Below are positions 18,046 to 26,606 of a stretch of DNA of 64,000 nt, one piece after another. Below the pieces are notes generated by a model. That model had not been told where the DNA came from, did no database searches, and saw nothing but the letters and a program-made list of their open reading frames with translations. Position 1 is the stretch's first letter. Each line of letters starts with the position of its first letter. Source of the DNA: BS750m-G4 sp964472195 (GTDB lineage Bacteria; Bacteroidota; Ignavibacteria; Tepidaquicellales; Tepidaquicellaceae); contig CAYYJH010000003.1 of the NCBI GenBank assembly GCA_964472195.1, forward strand, positions 1 through 64,000, given 5' to 3'. The position numbers and the translations under genes are program-made.

Positions 18046-19653
18046 TTAGAAATAAATTGGTTCTTTATATTCTCCGTAATAGTCTTTCAGTGTCTTTGTA
18101 ATTTCTCCAACTGTTGCATAAGCCTTAACTGCTTCAATAACGAATGGCATAAGATTTAAATTTTCTTTAGCATGTTTTTTTATATTCTCTAAACTATTAA
18201 CCACTTTGTTTGAATCTCTTTCTTTTTTAATCTTCTTCAATTTCTCAACTTGCTGTACAGCATTGTCTATATCATACGGATGAAATTCTATATTTCTTGT
18301 TTCCTCGACTTTACAATACCGGTTAACTCCAACTTTTAAAATTTTGCCTTCCTGAATTGCCTTTTCTTTTTCAAAAGCTTGTTTAGATACAGTCTTCTGG
18401 ATTTCGCCTGTTGAAATTTCCTTTGTTATTCCCCCTTTTTTGTCAACATCATCCATCTGCTTCTTAATTGCTTCTTCCATTTGGTTAGTAAGTGTTTCAA
18501 CATAATAAGATCCTCCTAATGGATCAACAGTATCGCAAATACCCATCTCATCAATTAGAATCTGCATAGTTCGTAAAGATATCTCAGCGGCTTTTTCCGT
18601 AGGAATTGTGTAAGCCTCATCGTATGAACACAACGCCATGGTTTGCGTACCTGAAAGAGCACTTATTAATGCATAATATGCACTTCTTACTATGTTGTTT
18701 TCGGGCTGTTCCTTGGTGAGTCCACCACCACCGCCGCCAGCTATCATCCTCATCCAACAAGAACTGTCATCTTTTGCGTGATACTGCTCTTTTATAATCT
18801 TAGCCCATAATTGCCTTGCTCCTCTAAACTTTGCAATTTGTTCAAAGAAATTTCCATGTATGTCAAAATTAAATGATAGGCGAGAAGCAAAGTCATCAAT
18901 GTTTAAACCTCTCTTTAAAGTTTCGTTTATATATGCTTTTGCAATACAGAAAGCATAAGCTATTTCTTGAACTGGATTAGCGCCCGACTCACGAATATGA
19001 TATCCACAAACACTAACCGGGCTGTATTTTGGGATTTCATTTGCACAATACTCTATAACATCAACGACTAATTTAACTGATGCTTCAACCGGAAAAATCC
19101 AGGTACCCCTTCCGATGAATTCTTTCAAAATATCGTTTTGTGCTGTCCCACGCAAGTTCTTAATATCAAAACCATACTCTTGCGCAACCGCTAAATACAT
19201 AGCAACTAAAATTATTGCCGACCCATTAATCGTTAGAGATACTGTTATCTTATCAAGGTCAATATCCCTGAAGACCTCTTCAAAGTCCGCAAGCGTATCA
19301 ACAGACATTCCTACTCTACCAACCTCACCGGCAGCTCTCGGGTCGTCAGAATCCAAACCCGTTTGTGTAGGTAAATCGAAAGCAACATTAAGGCCTGTCT
19401 GTCCATTTTTTATCAAGTATAAAAATCGCTCATGTGTTTCAGCTGGTGTACCAAAACCAGCATATTGTCTAATTGTAAAGGGTCGTTTGCGATACATCAA
19501 TGGGTGAATACCCCTCGTAAACGGATACTGCCCGGGGTTACTAATTTCTGAAACAGAGCCGTTATTCTCTAAATTTCCCTGTGTATAGAGTGGATCCACC
19601 TCTATGCCAGATTCTAATAATATTTTTTTAATGTTGCTCTTTTTATGTAGCAT
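18046..19653 (-). CDS. Coenzyme-B12-dependent acyl-CoA mutase, large (catalytic) subunit
   Basis: This is the substrate-binding TIM barrel of a methylmalonyl-CoA-mutase-type enzyme (535 residues) without the B12 domain, which is encoded separately just upstream. RPFTIRQYAG at residues 57-66 matches the CoA-binding segment. Tyr64 corresponds to MCM Tyr89 and Arg182 (GRGTW) to MCM Arg207, the pair that holds a free carboxylate; isobutyryl-type mutases have Phe and Gln there. His219 (CGYHIRESGA) is also kept. The substrate therefore probably carries a second carboxylate. Methylmalonyl/succinyl-CoA is one option; in this operon, 2-aminophenylsuccinyl-CoA to 2-aminobenzylmalonyl-CoA fits better (inference). 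Six bases separate it from the small subunit gene. Confidence 0.92.
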   Translation of the reverse strand: MLHKKSNIKKILLESGIEVDPLYTQGNLENNGSVSEISNPGQYPFTRGIHPLMYRKRPFTIRQYAGFGTPAETHERFLYLIKNGQTGLNVAFDLPTQTGLDSDDPRAAGEVGRVGMSVDTLADFEEVFRDIDLDKITVSLTINGSAIILVAMYLAVAQEYGFDIKNLRGTAQNDILKEFIGRGTWIFPVEASVKLVVDVIEYCANEIPKYSPVSVCGYHIRESGANPVQEIAYAFCIAKAYINETLKRGLNIDDFASRLSFNFDIHGNFFEQIAKFRGARQLWAKIIKEQYHAKDDSSCWMRMIAGGGGGGLTKEQPENNIVRSAYYALISALSGTQTMALCSYDEAYTIPTEKAAEISLRTMQILIDEMGICDTVDPLGGSYYVETLTNQMEEAIKKQMDDVDKKGGITKEISTGEIQKTVSKQAFEKEKAIQEGKILKVGVNRYCKVEETRNIEFHPYDIDNAVQQVEKLKKIKKERDSNKVVNSLENIKKHAKENLNLMPFVIEAVKAYATVGEITKTLKDYYGEYKEPIYF

Positions 19654-19659
19654 AGATTT

Positions 19660-20061
19660 TTATTTTCTCTCTTCTGACTGCGTTTTGAAATAATGTATTA
19701 CCGTATCTATAGTTGATCCTGTTGGAAAAGCTTCAGCAGCACCTGTTTCTTTAATCACCTTAATATCTTTATCGGGAATATTACCACCGACCACCCAGGG
19801 TATTGAAAGTTTAGTTTTCTTCATTTCTTTATCCATTTGTTCACATAATACTATATGTGTCCCCGACAATATAGACAAACCTATTACATCAACTTTGTTC
19901 TTAATAGCCATATTTACAATTTCTTCTATAGATTTTCTCAATCCAGTGTAAACAACTTCAAATCCTGCACCAACTAGAGCGTGTCCCAGAACCTTGACCC
20001 CGACATCATGACCATCTAATCCGGGCTTTGCAAGAAGTATTTTAAATTTCTTTTCGCTCAT
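19660..20061 (-). CDS. Acyl-CoA mutase small (cobalamin-binding) subunit
   Basis: This 133-residue B12-binding domain has the complete signature DGHDVG (residues 16-21, His18 as lower axial cobalt ligand), the SILSGTH segment and the VVGGNIPD loop. Length matches stand-alone cobalamin subunits of split mutases. It is translated just before the catalytic subunit, with a 6-base gap, so the two form one enzyme. No MeaB/ArgK-type G-protein chaperone gene is seen in the operon. Confidence 0.94.
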   Translation of the reverse strand: MSEKKFKILLAKPGLDGHDVGVKVLGHALVGAGFEVVYTGLRKSIEEIVNMAIKNKVDVIGLSILSGTHIVLCEQMDKEMKKTKLSIPWVVGGNIPDKDIKVIKETGAAEAFPTGSTIDTVIHYFKTQSEERK

Positions 20062-20104
20062 TTCGTTAAGTTACAAACCTTGTTATCTCCTATTAGTAAA
20101 ATCA

Positions 20105-21235
20105 TTATAAACCTAACTCTTTAGCAATATGTAATTTCAAAATTTCCGAAGTCCCTCCCCCAATAAGTGTAAATCGTGCATCCCTTAAATACCTTTGTAT
20201 CGGATATTCTTTTGCGTAACCATATGAAGCCATAATTCGTGAAGCCTGGTCGCAAATTGAATTAGCGCACTCCGAAGCATAAAGCTTCACAATTGAAGCT
20301 TCTTTCTGACGGGGCAATCCCCTGTCGCATAACCACGCCGTATAAAAAAGCATCTGTTTCGCGGTTTCTAATTGAACCACTATATCTGCAGCCTTCATTT
20401 TTATCGCCTGAAATTTTCCTATTGGCTTTCCAAACTGAATTCTTGTTTTAGCATATTCTATAGAATCTTCATAGGCTGCTGTAGCAACACCAATCGAAAG
20501 AGCTGCTGTCATGATTCGGATTTCTGATAATATTTCACCAAGGCATTTCGTTCCTTCTCCAACACCACCCAGCAAATAATTTGCAGGCAGTTTCACTTCC
20601 TCAAAAGAAACCTCGCTGGTTACAGAACCACAAACACCTAACTTATCAATATTCTTCCCTATTTGCACTCCTTCAAACTTTACCGGGACAAAAAATATTG
20701 AAAGTTGATCATGATTATCTGTTCTGGAAAGAACAGTAAAAAAATCAGCAACCGGGGCCGAGGTTACCCATGTCTTTAAACCGCTTAATATATAATATTC
20801 GTCTTTGTGCTTTGCAATTGTTTTAATGCCATGCAAGTCACTCCCTGCATCGGGTTCGGTCATGCATATCCCACCAATTTTATCACCACTCAAAGCAGCA
20901 TTGAAATAATTTTTTACAATCTCTTTATCTCCAAAACGATACAGAAAATAAGTTGCCATCAGTGATTGCATAGAGCAAACAGCTGCGAGAGACAGTGAAC
21001 CCCTTGCCAATTCAATTACGGCTAAACAATAAGAAACAATGTCCAGTCCACTTCCTCCTGCGCTCTCCGGGTATCTCATTCCAAAAAATCCAAGATTTCC
21101 CACCCCTTTAAATAAATCAAGTGGAAACTCTTTTTTCTCGTCAATTTCTGCTGCAAGTGGTTTTACCTTCTTATCAACAAAATCTCTAAATGTTTGCTGA
21201 ATAGATTTTTGTGTTTCGTTCAATTCAAAGTCCAT
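20105..21235 (-). CDS. Acyl-CoA dehydrogenase lacking the usual catalytic glutamate; possible decarboxylating type
   Basis: This 376-residue FAD enzyme has the family signatures MTEPDAGSD (residues 125-133), KTWVTSA, and RIQFGKPIGKFQAIK. In the C-terminal motif, where most family members read YEGTSEI with a catalytic Glu, this protein reads IGGGTSEI: Gly360 replaces Glu. The alternative base position of isovaleryl-CoA dehydrogenase (Glu just before Arg) is also not matched exactly (SEIR, Glu238 one residue earlier). A decarboxylating dehydrogenase acting on an aryl-malonyl-CoA could dispense with the base because CO2 loss creates the carbanion (inference). It lies 43 bases before the mutase small subunit gene. 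Electrons would pass to ETF, not encoded here. Confidence 0.9.
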   Translation of the reverse strand: MDFELNETQKSIQQTFRDFVDKKVKPLAAEIDEKKEFPLDLFKGVGNLGFFGMRYPESAGGSGLDIVSYCLAVIELARGSLSLAAVCSMQSLMATYFLYRFGDKEIVKNYFNAALSGDKIGGICMTEPDAGSDLHGIKTIAKHKDEYYILSGLKTWVTSAPVADFFTVLSRTDNHDQLSIFFVPVKFEGVQIGKNIDKLGVCGSVTSEVSFEEVKLPANYLLGGVGEGTKCLGEILSEIRIMTAALSIGVATAAYEDSIEYAKTRIQFGKPIGKFQAIKMKAADIVVQLETAKQMLFYTAWLCDRGLPRQKEASIVKLYASECANSICDQASRIMASYGYAKEYPIQRYLRDARFTLIGGGTSEILKLHIAKELGL

Positions 21236-21336
21236 AGTAAATCATGCTTACTTATTGTATAAATTAAATTTTCTTAATTCTGTCCTCGTTTTCAATGCAA
21301 CAATTTAAGCATTCAATAGTAACCTCTAAATATTTA

Positions 21337-23070
21337 TTAATTTTTTCTCCTTATTTTTGCCGTTTTTTCCTCATCCACATCGTGTGTTTTATTTTTAATC
21401 ACAACTCCATAATCTATTTTTGCTTTTTCAACAGAACAAACTTCGTTTCGTACATCTTCCGCTACTTTTTCAGCATCTCTTTCCTTTGGATTACCATATC
21501 CCCCTCCGCCGCTCGCTATTTGATAGTATATTGTCCCTCCAGGAATATTGTTAACAATATCCTTACTTAGCGGAATAAATTCTTTTCCATCAGGAAAAAT
21601 CAAGGATATCTTGTTAAGTACACTTTCTTTTCCGCCGAATAAACCATATGGAGGTACTTCATGCCCATCTCCAAACACTACCATCTTTGTTCCCTCTCCT
21701 CCTAATCTTATTTTTGTTTCAACTCCAAGACCACCTCTCCATCTACCAGCCCCCGCAGAATCTTTTAGGTATTCATGTTTTAAAACCATATGCGGGGTTT
21801 GCTGTTCGTACATTTCGTAATCCTGATCTAAAACTCCACCAGAGGCGTCAATCATTCCGATATGATCGTAACCATCATCACCTTCAAGTGCGCCTGCACC
21901 GCCCTTCATTCCTAAAAAGCATATATCGACATACTTTCTTTTTGTTTGCGGGTGAATGCCTGTAAACAACGAACAAAGAAGATGATTCCAACCAGCAGTA
22001 ACTCTTTCCGGGATTGCATTTGATAATGCTTTAAAAATTGAGTCAGCAACCTGAGGACAAAGATGATTACCAAAAGTCGTAGCCTTTGGGTAAGATGCGT
22101 TCAAAATGGTTCCTTCGGGTACAATATATTTTAAAGGCTTAATCATTCCTTCGTTATGAGGAATGTTCGGATTAACCATTTGTAAGAACGTTAACGTTAT
22201 TGCAGAACAGGTTGATGTAAAAGTTCCATTTACAAAACCATTTGTCTGGGAAGATGTTTTTGAAAAATCAAATTCAATTAAATCATCCCCTACTGTAATT
22301 TTCACATGGATAGGAAATTCGGAGCCTATGTGCTTTCCATCATAATACACTCTGCTTTTACCTTCATATACACCGTTTGGAATACCCCCTATTTCTTTTT
22401 TCATCATTTGCTCTGTCGAGTTGAAGAGCTCCTGCTTGTGAACTTCGAAGCAGTCAATTCCATATTTCTCAATCAATGTCTGTAAACGTCGTTCTCCAAG
22501 CGTACAGGCACCAATCTGTGCTTTTATATCTTCTTCTACAATTTGCAATCGAATGTTAGCAAAAATCAGATTCCACACATCTTTCCTGAACTTCCCTTTT
22601 TCGTACAGTTTAACCGCTGGTATTCGAAGTGCCTCCTGCCAGACTTCTGTTGCATTCGGATTATAACCACCCTGCACTGCTCCGCCGATATCTGCCTGAT
22701 GTCCCTTCGCTGCAGACCATCCGACCAAATTTTCTCTAAAGAATATCGGTTTAAATATCGCAACATCGTTGTTTTGGTTCCCCATAGAGAAAACATCATT
22801 GTGAATAATTACATCACCCGGATATATTTCATCTCTGAAGAATTCAATTATTTTTTTGCAAACCGGACCAAGAGAAAATGAAAGTATTGGTAAATTTTCA
22901 GTTTGCTCAAGCATCTGTCCATGGGCATCATATAAACCTGTTACAAAATCTTTAGCTTCGCAAAGAATCGGCGATCTTGTTGTTTTTGTAAGAGAAATGC
23001 TCATTTCATCCGTTATTGCTTTGAATGTTCTCTGAAAAATCGACAACAATATTTTATCTATTTTAGACAT
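21337..23070 (-). CDS. Hydantoinase B / oxoprolinase-family subunit (HyuB)
   Basis: This 577-residue protein is the B subunit of an ATP-dependent hydantoinase/oxoprolinase/acetone-carboxylase-type enzyme. Signatures: DVFSMGNQNNDVAIFKP and AAKGHQADIGG in the N-terminal half, SAGAGRWRGGLGVE, FGDGHEVPPYGLFGG, and the C-terminal GGGGYGNPKERDAEKVAEDV followed by DYGVVI. The partner HyuA is encoded 73 bases upstream. In the family the A subunit activates the amide or ketone with ATP and the B subunit completes hydrolysis or carboxylation. In this operon opening of the lactam of 2-oxoindoleacetate is the best-fitting role (inference). Confidence 0.92.
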   Translation of the reverse strand: MSKIDKILLSIFQRTFKAITDEMSISLTKTTRSPILCEAKDFVTGLYDAHGQMLEQTENLPILSFSLGPVCKKIIEFFRDEIYPGDVIIHNDVFSMGNQNNDVAIFKPIFFRENLVGWSAAKGHQADIGGAVQGGYNPNATEVWQEALRIPAVKLYEKGKFRKDVWNLIFANIRLQIVEEDIKAQIGACTLGERRLQTLIEKYGIDCFEVHKQELFNSTEQMMKKEIGGIPNGVYEGKSRVYYDGKHIGSEFPIHVKITVGDDLIEFDFSKTSSQTNGFVNGTFTSTCSAITLTFLQMVNPNIPHNEGMIKPLKYIVPEGTILNASYPKATTFGNHLCPQVADSIFKALSNAIPERVTAGWNHLLCSLFTGIHPQTKRKYVDICFLGMKGGAGALEGDDGYDHIGMIDASGGVLDQDYEMYEQQTPHMVLKHEYLKDSAGAGRWRGGLGVETKIRLGGEGTKMVVFGDGHEVPPYGLFGGKESVLNKISLIFPDGKEFIPLSKDIVNNIPGGTIYYQIASGGGGYGNPKERDAEKVAEDVRNEVCSVEKAKIDYGVVIKNKTHDVDEEKTAKIRRKN

Positions 23071-23143
23071 CTTTTAATTACAGTTACTCTCTATATTTGA
23101 TTCTGGCTTACAAAATAACTTAAACCATATTCCCTTATCTAAT

Positions 23144-25273
23144 TTATGCAGACTGTTGTAAAACCATGGAAGCATTTTCTTTCTTAAAACCGTTCGGAAA
23201 TATTTCCTTGTTATAAATTATAAAAGACCCAAACATATCAATCCGGCAATCGTAGTTCTCGCTTACAAAAATTGATGTGTTAACCTTTTCAATCATTGCG
23301 GGACCATTTATTATGTTACCGTTTAATGGAATGTCCCCGTTGTAAACATTTACTTCTTTTATTTCGTTTGTTTCTGGAATATAAATCTTTCTTTTTTCTT
23401 TGAATGCTGATTGTAAAAGGACCTGGGTTTTCACTTCGCTTATGAACATAGGTTTTTTTGTTTTCCCGATTACTCTCAAGCGAACGTTTATGATTTCTAT
23501 TTCTGTACCTTCTTCTTTTAATGAATACCCGAATAAACGATTGTGCTCACTATGAAAAGTTTCCTTAATATTTTCAAAGTCAAAAGATTCTACGTCTTTC
23601 CATGGGACAGAAAGCTGAACCTCGTGATATTGACCAATGTATCTTAAATCAAGAACTGGGTAAAATTCTATGTTTTCTTTTTTAACTCCTTCTTTATTCA
23701 GCGTATCAACTCCTGCGTTTTTCATTTGCTCATAAATTTCCATGAAACTACTCTTTTCAATTTGTGAAATAGAAAACAAATATGACCGAACATAATCATG
23801 TTTTAAATCACCCAAAAGCATTCCCGCGGCACAAAATATTGAAGATACATCCGGTACTATGAACATTGGTATTTCAAGTTCTTTACATATCTCACCTGCA
23901 TGTATTGGGCCAGCTCCACCTGCAACAATTATTAAGAACTCCCTGGGGTCATATCCCCTTTCAATGGAAATTTGCCTTACTCCTTGTGCCATGTTCATGT
24001 TTATAATTTTAAACATTCCTGCAGCTGTCTCAACAAGTGACAACCCTAACTTTGCCGATAGGTCTTCTTTTAATAATTTCTTTGTTTTATCTAAATCAAG
24101 TTTTATCTTTCCTCCCGCAAAATATTCCGGATTTAAATACCCTAAAATCAAATTTGCATCAGTACAAGTTGGTAACGTACCCCCTTTGTTATAGCAAATT
24201 GGTCCAGGTAATGCTCCTGCGCTTTGGGGACCCATATGCAACAATCCGCCGTTATCTATCCATCCAATGCTTCCTCCGCCCGCACCTATTGTTGCAATAT
24301 CCAGTGTTGGTAATGCAATCTTATATCTGTTTATAGAACCCTCTGTGCTTGTAACGCACTGACCATCTATAATAAGACTCGCATCAAAACTTGTTCCCCC
24401 CATATCAACGGTTATACAGTTTTTGTAACCCATCAAATCAGAATAAAATGCACCTGCTGTGGGCGCGGCTGCGGGACCCGATAAGACTGTTGTGGCAGGA
24501 GATCTTTTCACAATGTCCGGTGTAACCACCCCACCATTGGATTGCATAATCAATAAAGCTCCTATAAACCTTATTTCTTCTAATTTTTCCATTAGGTTGC
24601 CGAGATAATTAGCAACAACGGGACCGATGTATGCATTAACTGCGGTTGTACTTACTCGTTCATAAAGCCTGATGGAAGGAAGTACTTCTGTGGAAGAAGT
24701 GATGAAACAGTTGTCAAGATTACTCTTTAAAAACTGCACTGTTTTTTCTTCATGAATGCTATTCTTGAAAGCATTCACAAAACAAACGGAAACAGCTTCT
24801 ACGTGCTCTTCTTTCAAGAGTTTGACTATTGAAGTTAATTCCTGTTCGTTTAGGGGTGTGATTTCATTACCCTGTGCATCGATACGTTCATCAACTGTTA
24901 ATCTTAAATACCTGGGAACCAGTGGAATTACATTATGATAATGGTTATTGTATTGCTCCTCCCTTATTCCCCTTCTCATCTCGAGGGCATCACGAAATCC
25001 CTTGGTTGTTACAAGAGCCGTCTTTGCTCCTTTAAGTGTCAACAGGGCATTCGTTGCAACGGTTGTGCCATGAACAATAGTTTCAACACTACCAACAAAT
25101 TCTTCTAAGTCTATTTTGATTACATCAGAAAGATCTCGAATACCGCTTAAAACTCCCACGGATGGATCCTCTGGAGTTGAAAGCGTCTTATGAACAATAG
25201 TTTCTCCAATTTCGGAAATAAGTATAAAGTCCGTAAATGTTCCTCCCACATCTATGCCAAGTTTATATTTCAT
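23144..25273 (-). CDS. Hydantoinase A / oxoprolinase-family ATP-dependent subunit (HyuA)
   Basis: This 709-residue ATP-binding subunit has the actin-like-fold motifs LGIDVGGTFTDFIL at the N-terminus, VHGTTVATNALL, VDMGGTSFDASLI and GAGGGSIGWID. I chose the ATG at 25273, although an in-frame TTG lies one codon upstream. No Shine-Dalgarno precedes it. It is the first gene of the 14-gene minus-strand operon and is divergent from the dsrC-like gene, with 355 bases between. Relatives hydrolyse 5-oxoproline, N-methylhydantoin or carboxylate ketones. Sequence does not fix the substrate; the operon suggests an oxindole lactam. Confidence 0.92.
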   Translation of the reverse strand: MKYKLGIDVGGTFTDFILISEIGETIVHKTLSTPEDPSVGVLSGIRDLSDVIKIDLEEFVGSVETIVHGTTVATNALLTLKGAKTALVTTKGFRDALEMRRGIREEQYNNHYHNVIPLVPRYLRLTVDERIDAQGNEITPLNEQELTSIVKLLKEEHVEAVSVCFVNAFKNSIHEEKTVQFLKSNLDNCFITSSTEVLPSIRLYERVSTTAVNAYIGPVVANYLGNLMEKLEEIRFIGALLIMQSNGGVVTPDIVKRSPATTVLSGPAAAPTAGAFYSDLMGYKNCITVDMGGTSFDASLIIDGQCVTSTEGSINRYKIALPTLDIATIGAGGGSIGWIDNGGLLHMGPQSAGALPGPICYNKGGTLPTCTDANLILGYLNPEYFAGGKIKLDLDKTKKLLKEDLSAKLGLSLVETAAGMFKIINMNMAQGVRQISIERGYDPREFLIIVAGGAGPIHAGEICKELEIPMFIVPDVSSIFCAAGMLLGDLKHDYVRSYLFSISQIEKSSFMEIYEQMKNAGVDTLNKEGVKKENIEFYPVLDLRYIGQYHEVQLSVPWKDVESFDFENIKETFHSEHNRLFGYSLKEEGTEIEIINVRLRVIGKTKKPMFISEVKTQVLLQSAFKEKRKIYIPETNEIKEVNVYNGDIPLNGNIINGPAMIEKVNTSIFVSENYDCRIDMFGSFIIYNKEIFPNGFKKENASMVLQQSA

Positions 25274-25628
25274 CAAAATGATTTAACGTGTTGACAATTA
25301 TTTTGTTCTTGATATACTTCCATCTAAACTATATGGTGGGTTGATGCTAAAATTCATTTACTACATATTGAACCAAAATCTAATAGATTGTAACTAAATT
25401 GATTTAATTAATAAAAGTAAAATAATTATAAATAGTATTCAATCAAAAAAGATTACATGCAACTATTTAATTTTTACTGGAAAATTAATATGTAAGACAA
25501 AACCCTAATGCAAAATCTTTAGAAATTATAATGATTAATGAATTGAAAATATTAAGTGTTTAAAATATTTTTAATAATATATCTTTAAAGTTTCTTTAAT
25601 AAACAACAACAGTAAATCAATTATTAAT
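25274..25628. promoter_or_regulatory. Divergent intergenic region controlling the catabolic operon and the dsrC-dsrM-dsrK genes
   Basis: These 355 AT-rich bases separate the start of hyuA (minus) from the dsrC-like gene (plus), so promoters for both must lie here or in the gene ends. I see no coding frame. No strong palindromic operator is obvious and no regulator gene is adjacent. Confidence 0.6.
25291..25318 (+). promoter_or_regulatory. Candidate sigma70-like promoter reading toward dsrC
   Basis: TTGACA at 25291-25296 and TATACT at 25313-25318 are separated by 16 bases. The match is good, but the implied leader to the dsrC start is about 300 bases and the site lies very near the hyuA start on the other strand. 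In AT-rich DNA such matches can arise by chance. Confidence 0.3.
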
Positions 25629-25946
25629 TTGGCAAAACTTGAAATTGAAGGCAAAGAGTTCGATATAGATGGAGATGGCTTTCTCAAACAACCAGAACTC
25701 TGGACTGAAGAAGTAGCCTCTCTTTTTGCAAAAAGCGACGGCACCGGTGTGTTGACAGGAAAACATTGGGCGGTAATAAAGTTTATTAGAAAACATTGGG
25801 AAGAAAACGACATGGCGCCCATGGTAAGAAAGATTTGTAAACATACAGGAATGTCGTTGAGAGAAATATACGATCTTTTTCCTATGGGACCCGCAAGGGG
25901 AGCCTGCAAAATAGCTGGTCTACCGAAACCAGACGGCTGCGTATAA
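25629..25946 (+). CDS. dsrC: DsrC-like sulfur-carrier protein with both C-terminal cysteines
   Basis: This 105-residue protein is a DsrC/TusE-family member. The C-terminal arm reads GACKIAGLPKPDGCV, with Cys93 and Cys104 separated by ten residues, the Cx10C arrangement of true DsrC proteins; TusE proteins keep only the last cysteine. DsrC forms an internal disulfide or trisulfide that DsrMK-type membrane complexes reduce. The start is a TTG, and no better start is seen. A DsrM-like cytochrome b and DsrK-like protein follow directly. No dsrAB sulfite reductase is present in the window, so its sulfur substrate is unclear. Confidence 0.9.
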   Translation: MAKLEIEGKEFDIDGDGFLKQPELWTEEVASLFAKSDGTGVLTGKHWAVIKFIRKHWEENDMAPMVRKICKHTGMSLREIYDLFPMGPARGACKIAGLPKPDGCV

Positions 25947-25959
25947 TTATTGAGTCATT

Positions 25960-26586
25960 ATGACCATTTACAGATATTTTCTTGCAGCTGGATTTCTTGT
26001 CTTTCTGTTTTCAAGCATTGTCCAAATCTACCGGATTATCTCAGCTAACACAAGTAGTGATCCATCTCAACCTATCGGAAAAATAGGTCCTGCTATACTT
26101 TACTCTTTTACCGGGGCAATGTCGCCCAGAAAGAAAGAATCTGCTTATCTTCATTTACCAACATATATTGCGGGAATCATTTTTCACATAGGAACATTTA
26201 TGGTTTTCCTTTGGGTTATTGTACAGTTCTTCAATATTAACGTTAACCACCTACTCCGATATACACTCTTTATTTTTTTGCTCATGTCTTTTGCTTGTGG
26301 ATTATCTATCTTAATAAAGAGGTTTTTAAATCGAAAATTAAGAAGCATATCTAATCTTGATGATTTCATCAGCAATGTAATTGTAACCGGGATTCATGCC
26401 TTCGCAGCTTTTACTCTATTGCAAAATTCCTATGTTCCTTATCTGTATATTTATTCTGGTTTGTTGTTCCTATACATTCCCCTAAGTAAACTTCGACACT
26501 CAATTTATTTTTTTCCTGCTCGAATTCAATTAGGGATATTTTACGGACGTCGGGGGGTTTGGCCAAACAAATATAAACACAGTTAA
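25960..26586 (+). CDS. DsrM-like membrane cytochrome b subunit
   Basis: This 208-residue integral membrane protein has about five hydrophobic spans (around residues 5-28, 65-88, 98-115, 133-152 and 155-175) with histidines placed as in NarI/DsrM cytochromes b (HLPTY, FHIGTF, GIHAFAAF, LRHSIYFF). Such subunits oxidise menaquinol and pass electrons to the iron-sulfur partner. The C-terminus RRGVWPNKYKHS is typical of DsrM relatives. It lies 13 bases after dsrC and 20 before the DsrK-like gene. Confidence 0.85.
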   Translation: MTIYRYFLAAGFLVFLFSSIVQIYRIISANTSSDPSQPIGKIGPAILYSFTGAMSPRKKESAYLHLPTYIAGIIFHIGTFMVFLWVIVQFFNINVNHLLRYTLFIFLLMSFACGLSILIKRFLNRKLRSISNLDDFISNVIVTGIHAFAAFTLLQNSYVPYLYIYSGLLFLYIPLSKLRHSIYFFPARIQLGIFYGRRGVWPNKYKHS

Positions 26587-26606
26587 TAAATTAGACTCAC
26601 TAAGAG

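Noticed and set aside
18046..20061. Reading the mutase as a plain propionate-pathway methylmalonyl-CoA mutase
   Set aside because: Possible from the sequence, and the Tyr/Arg pair agrees, but the surrounding HyuAB, IorAB, Mo-hydroxylase, CoA-transferase and dehydrogenase favour an aryl-succinyl-CoA substrate. Kept as an alternative, not the main call.
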